Part shown: piece after piece, positions 50,262-63,360 of the stretch
Layout: every line of letters starts with the position of its first letter
How positions within the stretch are numbered: the first letter of the stretch is position 1
Assembly (NCBI RefSeq): GCF_001522545.3
Contig: NC_031770.1
Coordinates: forward strand, 8,596,044 to 8,660,043
Source of the DNA: Parus major
Taxonomy: Eukaryota; Chordata; Aves; Passeriformes; Paridae
Reading direction: 5' to 3'
DNA length: 64,000 bases
Translations under genes and position numbers: made by a program
The notes under the pieces: model-generated
Databases searched by the model: none
Seen by the model: only the letters and a program-made list of their open reading frames with translations
What the model was told of the DNA's origin: nothing

Positions 50262-51479
50262 CTGGAAAGGTGCAGAACATTCCTTTTTAGCGACAGCCAG
50301 CACGGCCACCTCTTCTCACGGCATCAAACACAATCCCCCCCACCCACGGAATATCGATGCCGGCTCTAAAAAGAGGGGAAAACATCTACTGCGCGAATTT
50401 AGCGGTTGGACTACCAAGCGTGCTTAGTTTTGGCTTAATTTTCTTCTGCAAGTTTGGAAATGAAGTTAGCAAACTGAAATCTTGAGACGTGAGGAGCCTC
50501 GGCTCCAGCTGCTGCCGCTGCTGACGTCAATGCAAAAACCTGTATAGGAGCCGGATTTTATGGCTGGAATAGTCACACTGAAATCTCAGTGTGTTAAATT
50601 ACACCCTTGTGCCTTCAAAGGGCAGGACCTGAACACATCCATGCCAGATATTTATGTCTAATGACAAATAATCAAATGTACTTGAAGAGGAAGCGTGGCC
50701 CAAAGGCATCTTGGACAAGGATGGATTTGGAGAGTTTGGCAGTGAGACTCGGAAAACAAAACCAACTGGGAGTAAAGGGCTGTGGTAATCCTTGATGGTA
50801 AATACCCGCAGAGAGCTGCGAGCCAAGGTCCCAGATAGAACCAACATGTGGAAACTTAAGATCTTTTAAAAAAAATAGAAATAAATACCCCCAAAGTAAA
50901 CAGCAAATGCTCAGCAATCCCAAAAGAAGAGCCAAGGGACAAAAGGACCCTATACAAGTACCACTACCTCAACTGGAGGTTTTCACTGTCCATTAAAAGC
51001 CAGCTTCAGAAGTAAGCTGGCTTGGGTTATTAAAGCACATAAAGCTCTACCTCATTGAATGTCTTTGAACTTTACTGAGTCCCACAAGTGATTCTGACCC
51101 CTTTGCCCTTTTGACAGGTAATAAAGTTTACAGCAATTCCACACCAAGCCATGCACCAGGGAGTGGTCACAGGAGCAGAAAGAGCTGGGAAGGAAAACTC
51201 CAAACAACTACTAAAAAAATACAGGAATAATTGGGATCGTGTACAGAAAGTCCGGTCACGGAACGGAACATTTCAGTTTCCCTTTTTGAATTTTCAATGT
51301 CTTTTTTTTTTTTCCAAACTGATTAGAGTCACAATGAAAGAAAGCTGGTTGTATTTTAATTGTCAGACACTCCCAGCATTAATTTCTCATTTATTTACCA
51401 GGTATTGGACCTCCTGGTGAATGGCTGGAGGATGGTTTTCACCTGTGTGACTTGAATACAGTTACTATTGGGGACTTGC
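50262..51479 (-). other. MEIS1 GC-AG intron
   Basis: A 1.2 kb intron starting GCAAGT and ending CTTTCCAG. It contains a full palindromic CRE (TGACGTCA, 50522-50529) about 260 bp before the next exon and an A-rich run (in the transcript sense) near 51.3 kb. No coding exon was seen. Confidence 0.85.
50522..50529. promoter_or_regulatory. Full palindromic CRE (TGACGTCA)
   Basis: An exact eight-base CREB/ATF site inside a GC-richer patch with CTGCTGCCGCTGC upstream. It is intronic and far from a known promoter. A single site of this length can occur by chance, though the CpG makes it less frequent. Confidence 0.4.
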
Positions 51480-51480
51480 C
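51441..51480 (-). promoter_or_regulatory. Competing 5' splice sites: GC donor and downstream GT donor
   Basis: The in-frame donor at the exon end is CAG|GCAAGT (intron starts GC at 51479-51478). It matches U1 well at every position except the T to C change typical of GC-AG introns. A second donor, CACAG|GTGAAA, lies 37 nt downstream in the intron (GT at 51442-51441) and fits the GT consensus well. Its use would lengthen the exon by 37 nt, shift the frame and reach a TAA in the next exon after a short novel tail. The positions are read directly; actual use of either site is inferred. Confidence 0.7.
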
Positions 51481-51538
51481 TGCTCGATTGGACTGGTCTA
51501 TCATGGGCTGAACTATTCTTCTTCTAGCATTAATAAAC
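51480..51538 (-). CDS. MEIS1: MEIS1 exon: end of homeodomain helix 3 and linker (59 bp)
   Basis: The exon reads G|TTT ATT AAT GCT AGA AGA AGA and so on, giving FINARRRIVQPMIDQSNRA plus one base of the next codon. The Trp codon TGG is split across the upstream junction, which is the family pattern (NNW-F-INARRR). It holds the DNA-recognition end of the TALE homeodomain, including the Asn and Arg residues that contact DNA. The acceptor is a strong polypyrimidine tract ending TTTTTTCTTGCAG. The donor is CAG|GCAAGT, a GC rather than GT site. GC is the only position that joins in frame to the next exon (G|TA = Val, then SQG). Reading through the donor would add GKSPIVTVFKSHR and a stop. Confidence 0.95.
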
Positions 51539-52139
51539 CTGCAAGAAAAAAGAGGAAAGCACATGGTTAGGGAAGGGATGTCTTCCACCCATCCCCAAGC
51601 CCTCTCGCTCTACTGTGGTGCTCTCCATCAGGCTGCATGGGGATGCAAATACTGCTAAACCTCTAACCCTGATGACCTTTGAGAGCACAACCTTGGGGTT
51701 TCCAAGCTGATTTATGTTTGCCTGCTTTTTACCACAGTTGGACACTTCCATTTCATCTTTTCATGGGGGAATTAGCCGAGTTTTCAGGAAACAATGCCAG
51801 CAACGCTCTTCTCAATACAGAATGGGGCACCAAAAACACAAAAACCTGTGAAGCCGGCGAGATGCTCGTGAGGGCATCTGCTACCTCCCCCCTCATTAGT
51901 GTCATTTCTTCCTTATGTCCTTTGACTCCTTTTTCCAATTTTTTTCTTTATCAAAACCTGTCCCTACCTCTTGCAAACCTAATTCCCTTTTAATGCCCAC
52001 TATTAAGATAATGAACTGTGATGGCAGAACCCCATCAAATGAGGGAACGTCTGGACTTTTATCACCACTAAGTCACACTGCTGGGGACTTCAGAGCCATG
52101 CATTCCTCCTAGCCATTTCTTGGTGGGCTTTTTTCCCCC

Positions 52140-52320
52140 CTCCCTCTCTTTATGCAAAGTCTGAGGGGGTCAAGGCGAGGTCATAGCTTTACAGTAATTG
52201 AATTTATAATCCTGTTTTCTCCAGCTAGGCCTGACCATTTACAGCAAACATCTTGTTAAACTGTAATTACTGGACTCCTGAAAATTCCCCCTCCGAACAA
52301 TGAAAAGAAGATCTCCAGAA
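52140..52320. promoter_or_regulatory. Candidate conserved intronic element
   Basis: Unique sequence with CAGTAATTGAATTTATAATC and CTGTAATTACTGG, that is, clustered homeodomain ATTA/TAAT cores. A nuclear-receptor-like AAGGCGAGGTCA precedes them. No repeat and no frame. Conservation was not measured. Confidence 0.3.
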
Positions 52321-54242
52321 ATAACGAAAAAAAAAGGAGGTACAGTCATTTTTAAAAAATAGCTATCTACAACCCCACTCTTTGTGTTTTTGTAGCTCTT
52401 TGCCTCAGTTACTCCTGCAGCGCTTATTTGGAAGCATCCAAAATAATTTGGAGCAAAACAGAAGAAGAAGATAGATCACCAGTACCCTGGTTTCCTCATG
52501 GTTAAAATCAGGAGGCTGGGAACCATGGCTGGGAACCTGTCTGAATAAAAACCATTTGAAGAATCTCTCTGGAGGTTTCACTCAGCAGAAAGTTTACTTA
52601 AAATCCATTTGGGAAAAACCTCCATTGAGACTTTGTTAATGCAAAGCTGCATAACCAGACTTTGTGCTCTCTGTGAGAGAGAAAAAGAATAATAAAAATA
52701 CGTATGCCACAATATTTACTAGTAAAGGAAGAAGTGTGAGCGTGGCCTAAGTCACAGGACACTTGTAAAATGGGATAGGAAAGTCCACAAAGGAATACTT
52801 GATGCTTGTTTTCACTGCCTTTGCTTGGGGTGGCTTAGCAGGAGCTCTCCTACCACAGAGATAAAGCCACCAGGATCTTTCCATGGGAATCAGCTCTGCC
52901 CACCCATTTGCCTACACCAGAGGGGAGAAGAATAGCAAACCACCGCCCCATGCTGTTTCTTTTGCCCTCATCAAAGGCCAGCACAGTGACTTCAGACTCC
53001 TCCTATGTCCTATTTCCCACTGACACCCATTACCCAAACTCCTGCAAAAATTAATCAAGATGTTGAGCCTTTATCAAATCTGTCTTGAGGAAATGGGCTG
53101 AAAGGCACCAAACCCGGGTTCCAGTCTGGAAACTTCACACCTGATCTAGGTCATGTTTTGTCAGCAACAGTATTGGATCAATTTCTCTACACATTTCCAA
53201 TAAACACCCCTCTCAACTCCAGCAAACAGTGTTGCAAATCAGTTTATCATTATCTTGTACAAACCATGAAAATCAGAATCATGTGAGCAGAAGGTTAGAC
53301 TAATTCTCCTTTCTCATTATAAGCACAGGTGTAGCACAAACACCATGTGAAATAAGCAATTAAAAAAAACCTGCTTTTTTTCCCCCATTAACTGCCTTAG
53401 CTCCATGACCAATTAGAAAATTGTTTAATATCTGTAATCTGCATTTGCAGAAAGCAATTTTCACAGTAACTCTTCAAGTAAAACAACACCACAAAACCCT
53501 AGTGCCTCAGCCATTTCTTTTTTGAGAGTCTGGCAAGGCTCTTGCTGTGTTTACTCCATCCTTCTCCTGCCCCACTGCTAGGACCTGGTAGTGTGGCAGG
53601 AGGAGAGTGACTGGTCACTGAAATAACTCTTACCCCAAATAAATGCTGAGCAACATTAAGTACAACCTCAACTTCACAACTTTTTCTTCCTTCTCCTCCA
53701 AACCACAAGCACTTTTTAGATGAAGGGGGAGTGCCTCAAAATAATAAAACTGTACTATATATAGCATTGTTTATATACTAATACACTGGAATAAACTATC
53801 TATCTAGAGTTTACCAATAACTCCCCACAAGATGTTCCTATGGTAAAACATGATCTCACCTGCTTGCCCCACGTTTGCTATCGTTTGGGATATCTGCCTT
53901 AAGAACATTTTGCACACAGGTACTTAACAGTTATCTTCTTCCTACGCACTCCTGTAAGTATTTTCTATAAGTAGCAATTCTGCCAAACAGCTCAGTGTTT
54001 GGATGTCTTTGGGGGGAATTCAGACACAAGAACATTTTCCTTCTGGGCAAAGTAATAAAATGACATTCTCGCTCCTCCCACTAGAAGTCAAACGGAGGTC
54101 AGCTCCCCATCCTTGTATCTGTTTAAATAAACTGGTCCAGCTGTTTGTTTCCAGGATGCCCTTTAACCTTCTGTCCCATCCTCCCTGCCTTTGTAACACA
54201 ACGCTTTACTTTGCATTATAGTAGACTCCAAATCACTACGCA

Positions 54243-54292
54243 TTTAAAAAAAAAAAAAAAAGAAGGAAAAAAAAAAAGAAAAAGAAGAAAGT
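54243..54292. repeat. A-rich tract
   Basis: Poly(A) with G interruptions (AAGAAGGAAAA). In the MEIS1 transcript this is a T-rich pyrimidine run deep in the intron. No acceptor-exon context was found. Confidence 0.9.
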
Positions 54293-55016
54293 ATTCACTT
54301 TCAAGTTTCTTCCTGAATCCCAAACCTAGAATTCGTAAGAACCTATCAGATTAAAACAATTAACACAGCTTGCCTTGAGAGAGCACAATGCAGGCTGTGA
54401 TGTTTATAAATCACATCTGAGAACTCTTTGCAAGCAAAACTGCGAATTAGCTGTTGCTGCAGAAATATATGGGAATGTGGTTAATTTCTTCATGCTCTCA
54501 GTTTTTTTCTTTGAGAGAAGGGCCAGGATCTTTTGATCACTCTTTGAATTTCCAAACTGCCAGTCTGATTTGAACATCAGCAAAATCCATGGAACAGAAA
54601 AGCTAACAGGAATAATCTCCCTTCCCCTTTTCACAAATGCTCATATTCACCCTTCTTAAGAGAAACTCTGAATCACTCTAATTTTTAGAAATTCAGAGAA
54701 ATCAGGACCTAAAAAAGATATTTGCATACTAACTACTACTGAAATGGAGCATTATCAAAATAAAATTTACCATAAAACTTAAGACAGATGTATAGCTTTA
54801 CTCATGTGAGTAAAGACCCAATCAAGCTCAAAGGCTTGCATGAAGTATTTTTCCCCACACCAGTGCTCTGTGTTGTGGTATCTTTGCCCTGATGAGGAAG
54901 GCTGGTTTTTTTTTGGTTTGAGATTTTTGCCTCAAAAGAATTGGATCAATAGTGGCACAACAACATAATATCCCTCAGTTACAAGATGCACTCAGCAAAG
55001 TGATGCCTTGGGCTGC

Positions 55017-55070
55017 CTTTTTTTTTTTTTTTTTGGTTTTGTTTGTTCTGTTTTTTGCTTTTGTTTTGTA
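55017..55070. repeat. T-rich tract with TTTTG units
   Basis: A run of 18 T followed by GGTTTTGTTTGTTCTGTTTT-type units. Simple repeat in the intron. Confidence 0.9.
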
Positions 55071-57540
55071 AGGGGAAGGATCTGGCATGGAGAAAACATT
55101 TGAACAGTTGGGCAAACACAGAAGTCTGAAGTATTTCCTAATTTTTTTCAAGTTAATTTTTCCTTGTTCTTTTCACACACATGGGATTGCGCCTTCTGCC
55201 ATGTCCCAAAAAGCAAGAAAACCCCAGCAATTCCACCTGCATAACCCTAAGGAGGAGGAGGAAACTCTTCTTTTCTCCCATTTGCATTTTACTAGGATGT
55301 TTTCTCTTAGGCTTCTCGCCTGGGGTCTGCCTGCAGAGGTCACGGGCAGACTCCCTGGCTGGAGCATGGCTGGTCCCACGGGTGAGCTCCAGCCGCAGCC
55401 CCGGGGATGCAGCAATCTGCCTCTGCACTCTGACCTTCAGCTTGGCCGCCCTCGCTGCCACGCACAAGTTTTGTTTCTTCTCAGCGAGAGGCTGCATGGC
55501 TGGTGATGACAAAAGACTTATTTTAGTTGGAAATTGGCTACAATAATAGCAGCCAGAGAGCAAGGATTTTCAGAGGGTCACCAAACCCTCCGAAAGGCAC
55601 AGCTCGCTGAGGCTCAGGTTACAGCCCAAGTGACATTTTCTGCACAGATCTGTTCTTTCTCCCTTCCCCTTGTATTTCACTTCTGTTGAGTGAATAAAAC
55701 AAGACCTTCCTCTGCTGTCACAAATTTCCAAAGTCACCTTTGCTCAAGAATCGACAGAGTGATTGTGGGGACTTCCAATTTGCAGTCTTTGAATGAAATT
55801 TTCCAGGACCAGCTGTCTGAAAGGAGATGCTGAGACTTCGCGCTCTATTGAATTTTTCTCTGCCCCCAGCCCTCTGAAATGAGGAGAGTTTCACACCATT
55901 ACTGACTTCTGCTACTTGAAGCCACAGGCTGCTCCCTCTCAATATTGTCCCAAAGCGCTGCACGCCACAAGTCTGTGTTTGACTAGCAGAGCCAAGAAAT
56001 TCCCAAAAATCTCTCTGCCTCATTTTCTCCTTGAGCTCCTTCTAGCAAACCAGGCGTAAGAAGAATGAGAAAGCCCACATTACCTACAAACCCCAGTGCT
56101 AAAACCTCTCATGCCCCTCTGAAGGAAAACAGTATCCCTCTTGACAACAAACAAATCATCATTTTTCTAACAGATGCCAAAGTAAACGTAGCACTTCAAA
56201 CTGGCAAATAATTCACTTGTAAAACCAGTTGCACTCTTTTCTGCATAGTGGGATCCTTCATTTATACAGCAGCAAAACAACATTCTCTATTCAGCACTTA
56301 ATTCCTCAACGCTTAACAGGTTTATCTCTAATAAAACCAATTTAAATGGAAAGTGTGCTATAAACCATGATTATTACACTTCAGTAACTGCTTTATTCCT
56401 TATTTTAACATATTTTCATTTTTTTTCTCTGTGTTTGTTTTCCAAAGATTTTTAAAAGAGTCACTTAAAGAAAAGAAAAAAACCATACCAACACAGAAAT
56501 TATTTCACCGAATCCTTTCAAATGTTTTAAAAACAGCCTTGAAAATAGCAAGCTGCCTCTGTAATTATGAACTGAAAAAAATAACTGCAGACTTTCGAAT
56601 GGTAATCACATCTCCCCATCCCTAAAATGAGAAATAAATGTTAAAAGAGTGCTTACTGCTGTTATTAGAAACTTCTGATCCTGAAGTCAGTTAGTGAGCT
56701 TAATGACCCGTAACTACCAGTCATTAGCAATCCATGCTCTCTGTACTCCCTTTATTTGTAAAGAAAAAAAAAATCCAAAAAAAAATCCAAGACACTCAAG
56801 AAACTTTGTTCAATTTAAAGTCAAACCTTATGAAATCATGTTTGGCAACTTTTCTTGGTTTCTCCTCCTCCTCCTCCTCCTCACCAAAGACAGTTCAGGA
56901 CTGCAATACATCATTTACAACACTAAATGGAGGTAGGGAGGGAAGAGAGTACAAGGGCTGCTCACCGCCCACTCCAGACACGTAATATTGGAATACACTC
57001 CAAATGCAGAGAGCCCATCCATCAGGAGCATCAGAAAGGTCTCCTGCAAGCTCTCCTCTTCCTCCCTCCTCTGCTGGCACAGCACCAGTGCCAGGGACTG
57101 CATATAGGGCTGAGGGGTGTTGCAAGACAATATTGGAGAGTGAATTAAATAAAATACTATGCAAAAACTAGTGATGAAAAACCACTAATTAGCTGACAAA
57201 TTTGATGTAAAGCACTAATGAAAGCCATGTGTGGTTCTGCAATTTAGTTTTAAAAATAGCTTCTGACTTCAAGCATTACTATGTGACCCCACCAATGGAT
57301 TCATGTTGTGCATTCAGAAAAGTTGCTCTCAAGCAGGAGAGTGCTATCGAATCTCTCCCCAAGCCAAGTCTGCTAATGCAGCGAGCATATCGAGGGCAAA
57401 AATAGCAAGCAGAGATGAGATCAGGTATGTGCTCCTCGTAAGAGAGCTGGCTATGCCCTACATTTTGGCTGGCCCAGCACGCACCAGCTCTACCTTTGGC
57501 CACCTCCCCTTCTCCCCAGCCCTTAAACTTGGGAGTTTGG

Positions 57541-57665
57541 CAGCTGTTACAGTGCCTCACCACCCTCACAGGGAAGAATTTCTTCCTAATATCTAAACTA
57601 ACCCTACCCTGTGTCAATTTAAAGCTACCCCTCCAGTACCTCTCCTCAGTACCAGCCCCATGGAA
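57541..57665 (-). mobile_element. CR1 LINE 3' fragment (degraded)
   Basis: The plus strand matches the reverse of the CR1 3' region I know. It runs from TTACAGTGCCTCACCACCCT through GGGAAGAATTTCTTCCTAAT and TCTAAACTAACCCTACCC to TTTAAAGC. It is diverged, without the terminal octamer repeat or an intact reverse-transcriptase frame, so it is an inert relic inside the MEIS1 intron, in the same orientation as the gene. Confidence 0.8.
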
Positions 57666-60600
57666 CAAAGTGCAGATGTGGTGAGCAGTTGGGGTAGCAG
57701 TGAGCCTGGTGGTGGCCTGTCCTCTGGACACAGAAGGGATGCTTGGTGGCTTTCTGTTGAGCTGGGACCCTCAAGCTCCTGGCCCTGCTTCTCCCTTGGC
57801 CCCAAGCTCCCTTAGCCCCATCTCCCTGCAGGGCTCACAGCTGTGAGTCTTCCTAGAAGAAAGCTGGGCAGCAAACAATTCCAGTCTCGCAAAATGTTGC
57901 CTGTTCCCCAGCAGGATGGAGCTAAGGCCTATTTCTATTTGTTTGGCTAGTTCTGAATGAAAATTACAGAAGGGAGGGACTTGCTAGGGAGGAGTGAAGA
58001 GCCAGTGAGCCTGGGGAAGGGCTCCCTGGAGATATGCCTACCTGTTCTGCCCATCTCCTGTGCTCCTCTACATCACAGGTGAGATGTTGTTGGCCTTTCT
58101 GGTATGCTCTCCTCTCCTCCTCCTCCTCCCCTCCCTGCCATATATTCCCCTCAGAAAAGCTTAGCCAACATGGAACACTTCCAGTGAAAATCCAGATCCA
58201 GCATCCAGGCGTCTTCCCGATGATGCCAGGGAGTCAGAGCAGTGTTGCAGGTCTTGGCTGCACTGGGGAGAACTCTCAGCAACCTCATTCCCTGACACCA
58301 CAATTCCCTCGGGGTGCAAAGCAGATGTAAACTCGCCCTCAGCAGCCAGATGATGTAAGGGGAAATCTTTACATGGCAAAGCGCCAGCGGAGCTGACCTC
58401 CCGTCTCTTCCCTGCTCCTAAATCCCAGCGCAGCTGTACTTTGCTGATCTCCATGTGCCACAATTAGCCTTTAAGGAATATGGCAAGGATTCATGTAGTA
58501 GAGCAGCACTAAGGCTGCTCTAACTCCTGCCTGGGACAGCACTGGCCCCCACAAAGCACTGTGGTTGGGTACACAACATGCTGGCAGACAAAATCTTGCC
58601 TCCCACAAAAACACTTGTAACAGAGGGTGTGCAGGCTCTGTGAGAGCTTTGACAGCAGCCCAGACTGAGATGCACATCTCCCAGCTTGGTGTTTTTGCAC
58701 AGCTTTGAGAAGGGTCTGAACATCACATTCCCATCTGATCCTTCAGGAGAACTTCACTGGACTCTGTAACTTGGGTCCTGATCTGGTGCACACCAGCAGC
58801 GCAACCCAGCAGCTTTTCTTCAACAGATCACGTCAAACCAACAAACTAAGCCACATTTGATGGCAGGGATTAAGCTGGGAATGGGTGGGAGCTGATAATA
58901 AAATACTGTCTATTTCTTTGAAAACATTCCTCCCTATTTCAGCAATTTAATGTCCTCTATCTACTCAGCATAACCTCTTTTTTAGAGGAATGTAGAGCTT
59001 GTGAGAAGAGCTTGCATGATCTCTGAACTTTTTCATGTCATACAAGTGTTCTAAACACAGGGGGTCCACCTTGAGGTACGAGGTTTTTCCATACATCAGA
59101 TTGTGAGCCTTGTCCAAACAGTGTTTTCTCTGTTTTTCCCCACTCCACATACAGCACAGAGAGCTGGAAGCTGTGCCTTTGTCCTCTGGCCCAAGCAGAA
59201 GAAGAGAGGTTGCTACCGCATCTGGCTGCTGGTTTAAATATGTTCCCACTCACTGGAGGGTGTGAGAAAGGACCTGTCCATGCTCCTGGCTGAATCCCTT
59301 CATCCTCCTCATCCCCAAAAGGCAATGAAGGACTATGGAGTAACTCCACACCCCACAGCAGCTCCTGCAGCCTGCAGGAAAAGGAGAAGCAAGCCCAGGG
59401 TGGACAAACTAAAACTCGTTTGACAAGTGTCTTTGGGAGAAAACACTCTCAGGGCCCCCAGAGAGAAAATATACTGAAGTCCTACATGGGACCTGTGTTT
59501 TGCACTTGAAATTGGCTTTGACATCATTCTGGTCTATAGCCCAAGACACTGGTTTGAGGTGTTGAGGGAAGATTTATTCCTGTGGTTGTGTCTTCCCCAC
59601 CACAATCAAGACAACAAATACAGGCACATTGATGTGTTTTGTGTGATGTGGGCACCTGAAAAACTGGTTTGAATTCTTTTTTCCTTTTTTTTTCCTCTCC
59701 CCAGAAACCACAAAAGATACAACTCTGAGTCACAGCCGACCTGAAAAACAGCCCCACACTTCTGAACAAACTCCCCGTGCCCCAAGACATTCCACTTCAA
59801 AACATTGTTTTCTAACCACTACTAATAGCCTACTTTGTAATCTACTTTATCTAAACATAATTTCCCATTAAGTGAAGTGATTCATTTTGCTTATAATCCT
59901 ACTACTGACAGCATTTTATTCAGGGCAGAAGAAAAGACACCCTCGGAAAACAACACCAACAAAACACACAGAGGGAACACAGAGGAATGTCAAAGATTAA
60001 AAGAATTTGTGAGACCAGGGGACAGAGAAAACTTATGGATCAGCCCCCAGATGGTACAAACCACCTTTATAACTCAGGTGGGAAGTCAGACATCTCTGAA
60101 ATAAATCTGAATTCAAAAGCAGCTATTGGTACCGAGCTTTATCCTTAGCCAAAAAAGACACAAGGACTACAGTGCCTGGACAAGGGAAAAAAAATAACCC
60201 ATGAAACTGTTACATGACCTAGATTTCATTGAACAACTGTGGAAGCAATTTTTTTTCAGCATCTGCTGCCACTTCCTTTATTTTTGAAAAGTCAAAGAAA
60301 AGGCAGAATCCTGGTTGGTGCTAAGGCTGGTGTAGCCAGCCATGCATCACTTACACCAAAATCATTCCAGGGTAGGCAGGGCAAAACACACGCCCTCAAA
60401 AACACATGCCCCTCTGGCTGTGTCTAGTTTTTGAGAAGAGAAAATTGATCTAACCAAGAAAAAGGCAACATTCTCCCCGTTTTTACTATTTCAGGCTGAG
60501 TTTTGAAGCAGGCAGTTTGCTTTACACAGGTGCAGCCTGGAGCAAGCGTCTGATTTAAGTGTGAGAGAGGGTCTCTGAGGGCACCCTTCTCCCTCCACGT

Positions 60601-62029
60601 GTTGGTGTTTCAGTTTGTGATGGTTAATCACTCTACACCAATCTCAGCAACTGTTGACATAAAATAGGTGGAGATCAGGTCTGTGCAAGCACAAAATACC
60701 AGAAAGGCAAACTATATGTAAACACACTTCAGATAGCTAAGACAAAAATAGACCAAAGCCTGACTTGCAAAGCAATGACAAGCCATTACTCTCCCCTTCT
60801 TTTTTTTTTTCCTTCATATATTGAGGGCATGCAATTTTTGTTTAATATATATCAAGGATATCACTGGTACTAAAAAGAAACCAAGACCTGAGAATCTGTA
60901 TTTACAGAGACAGTGCAAAGCTCTCCCCTTGCTTCCAATGCAGCATTTCCACAACACAATCTGTCCTCAATGGGCATTTTTTCAAAGCCCAACTCTTATT
61001 TTGAGATGGTTCACTCCTGAATCTCAGTATTTTTAAATAAGAAGAAGCAAGCAAAGCATTCTGACCCCTACCCTAATCCTGCAGAGAGCAAAGCTAGAGC
61101 AGGAGAGGAGAAAAGAACAAGTGGTAAATGTTTGCATGGTACTATTTCATCTTATTTCCCTGGCACCTGACATCACATTTGTTACAGAACATTAATGCAC
61201 CAACTGAAAAAAAAAAAAAAGTTTGTTGAGTACAAGACCACCCCAGAAGAAGGAAAACAGTTTTTGTCTTGGCTGCATATTAACCTTTTGCTAGCCAGGA
61301 CTATTGGCAGGTAAATTCTGTTTGCACTGTCTGATGCTCTGCAGTGGGAACCAACCTTACTTGACCAAAAAAAAATCTGTGTGACTGAAACAACACCAGG
61401 TTTTGGGGTTTTTTTTTGCTCAGTGCTCAGGATGTCACTAATTAGTCTGTTAGGTAGCACAAAATTATTTCACATTTGCTTTTGAAATAAACAGTGTTTC
61501 CTTTGCTGGTTTTTCCCAGTCTGAATCCAGGAACTGGGAACTCTGAATCCAGACCATGGGTTTGAAACATCTTTCCTTGGTGCTCCTGAGTGGGATGACC
61601 CACGTTTTGGGACAGTTTTGGGAGTGTGGAGACTGACAGGACTGGACTGAACAAGAAACCCAGGGTCTATTAAGTCTCCATCTGTTGTTCCATCTGAAAT
61701 CCTGGAGACCAAGAGGAGCATTTCCCCAAGAAAACTCTTTGCTCGTCTCCTCTGAGCACCTAACCCCTTTGGAAAAACACCCATGGCAAAACCATACCAC
61801 TACTCCTTAAATGGACCCACCAAACCCAAACCCCACATGTTTGAAACAATGTGCTGTACTTGTAAATGGCTTTACTGGACTAAAAAAGGAAATTCCAGCC
61901 TAAAATCTGGTGATCCGACAGTACCTGATGGCTCTACATTCACAGCTCTTCCCCCTGTAAGCTATTTGCTCAGCTTTTCTAATAATACTTGGACTGCCTG
62001 GCAGCTCTCCAGGGCTGTCTAAGGCAATA

Positions 62030-62940
62030 TGCAAGCTAAACATTATTTTTTCATCTGATTTCAATATTTTCTTATGAGTAACTACACAGGATTTTACCTA
62101 GTGAGTATTCCTGATTGCTGTAATTTAAGAACAGAGAAATAGACTACAGATGTAATATTATTATTACGATTGGCATTCAAGGTGAAAGGCATAACAATTA
62201 GCTAAGACTTAGTGAAAACATAAATGCAAAAATCTGCTTGAAAAATCCGGCACATGGTACGTTTAGAACAGCTAATTTACCGCACACATTCTGAGCTGCT
62301 CCAACTATGTAACAATTCACCCAGCGAGATACTTTTAAAAATAGTTTTCTTGGTGTTTTGAGGGGGTTTTCTTGGAGGGGGATGATTTTCATACAGCAAA
62401 CACCTACTGTCTAATTCTTTTGATTATCAAACAATATTTATTTGTCAAACCCAAAACATATATTCTTTCTTATTCCTGTTTTTTTCCTGCTTTTGCACGT
62501 ATTCCCATTAATGAAACAGTGTTTAAATAACAACTATACATATTCTAGAATCACACAGAGGAGAAGAGTAAATTTTCTCCAAAATCTGAAGGTTAAGCTC
62601 ATATTGCTGAAGTTGAGAGAATAATTTGTAAATGTTTTAACATTTACAAGTAAATAAGTACTTGCATTTACTGTATCTGATTACTGAGAAAAGTATTTGT
62701 TATGTTCTTACACAGATTCAAATTGCATCTTGACCTTTTCTCGTTTAATCTGTTTACTGCAACAAAAGCAGTAATAGATACATCTGAAAATAAGCAGATA
62801 TTTTATTCTCCAAGGACTAAAAATCCCTGCGTGCGATGTGCTCGGCAAACCGAGTATCTTCCCTGTTTATTGTAATCTACAATTTGGTAGGCAACAGGGG
62901 TGAAAATCCAACCCTGCATATAAGACCAGCACCTGCTTTT
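62030..62940. promoter_or_regulatory. Candidate conserved intronic block
   Basis: An AT-rich, non-repetitive stretch with many TAAT/ATTA cores, AACAATTAGCTAAG, and near-palindromic AAATGTTTTAACATTTAC at about 62.63 kb. Its texture resembles developmental enhancers found in introns of homeobox genes. This is inference only. Confidence 0.3.
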
Positions 62941-63360
62941 GCTATGCTCCCTCCCTGCTGGCCTCCTCCCCCACTTACACCCTAAAAATAGTGCTTAAGT
63001 GGGACTAAAGTGGTGCGCTGGTCATGTGCTGGCCTTTTGCTCAGGGCGAATATCACCCTCAGTGAAGGAATTGAGCAAAGATGATGACTACACTAAATGC
63101 CCAGCCCCAGGAAGGAGCTGTTCCATCCCCTCCAGGGATCTGGAATGGGGCTGAACACATGGGAAACAGCAGACAAGGTTATCAGCTGGATTTGGGGGTG
63201 TTTGGGTGTGCTTCAGATGCACCAAACCCCTGGTATTGGTATGATATAAAAACCGCTGAGGGGAAAGCGGGGCCTGGGACTGCTTCCCAAAAAGTGGAGA
63301 GTTCTGCAGCCACTCCTCTTTCCCCTGCCCCTTTGTGGAGGGGCAGGCAGGGGCTTTCTG

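Noticed and set aside
56966..57097. Possible cassette exon on the minus strand (132 bp, AG acceptor and GTGAGC donor, open frame with QQRREEEESLQETF)
   Set aside because: The surrounding MEIS1 intron is phase 2. In that phase the segment reaches a stop, and it would interrupt the homeodomain. No family similarity was seen.
61560..62022. Possible endogenous retroviral envelope remnant on the plus strand
   Set aside because: The frame has a hydrophobic start and N-glycosylation-like triplets, but there are stops, frame changes, no LTRs and no diagnostic motif. The similarity is too weak to annotate.
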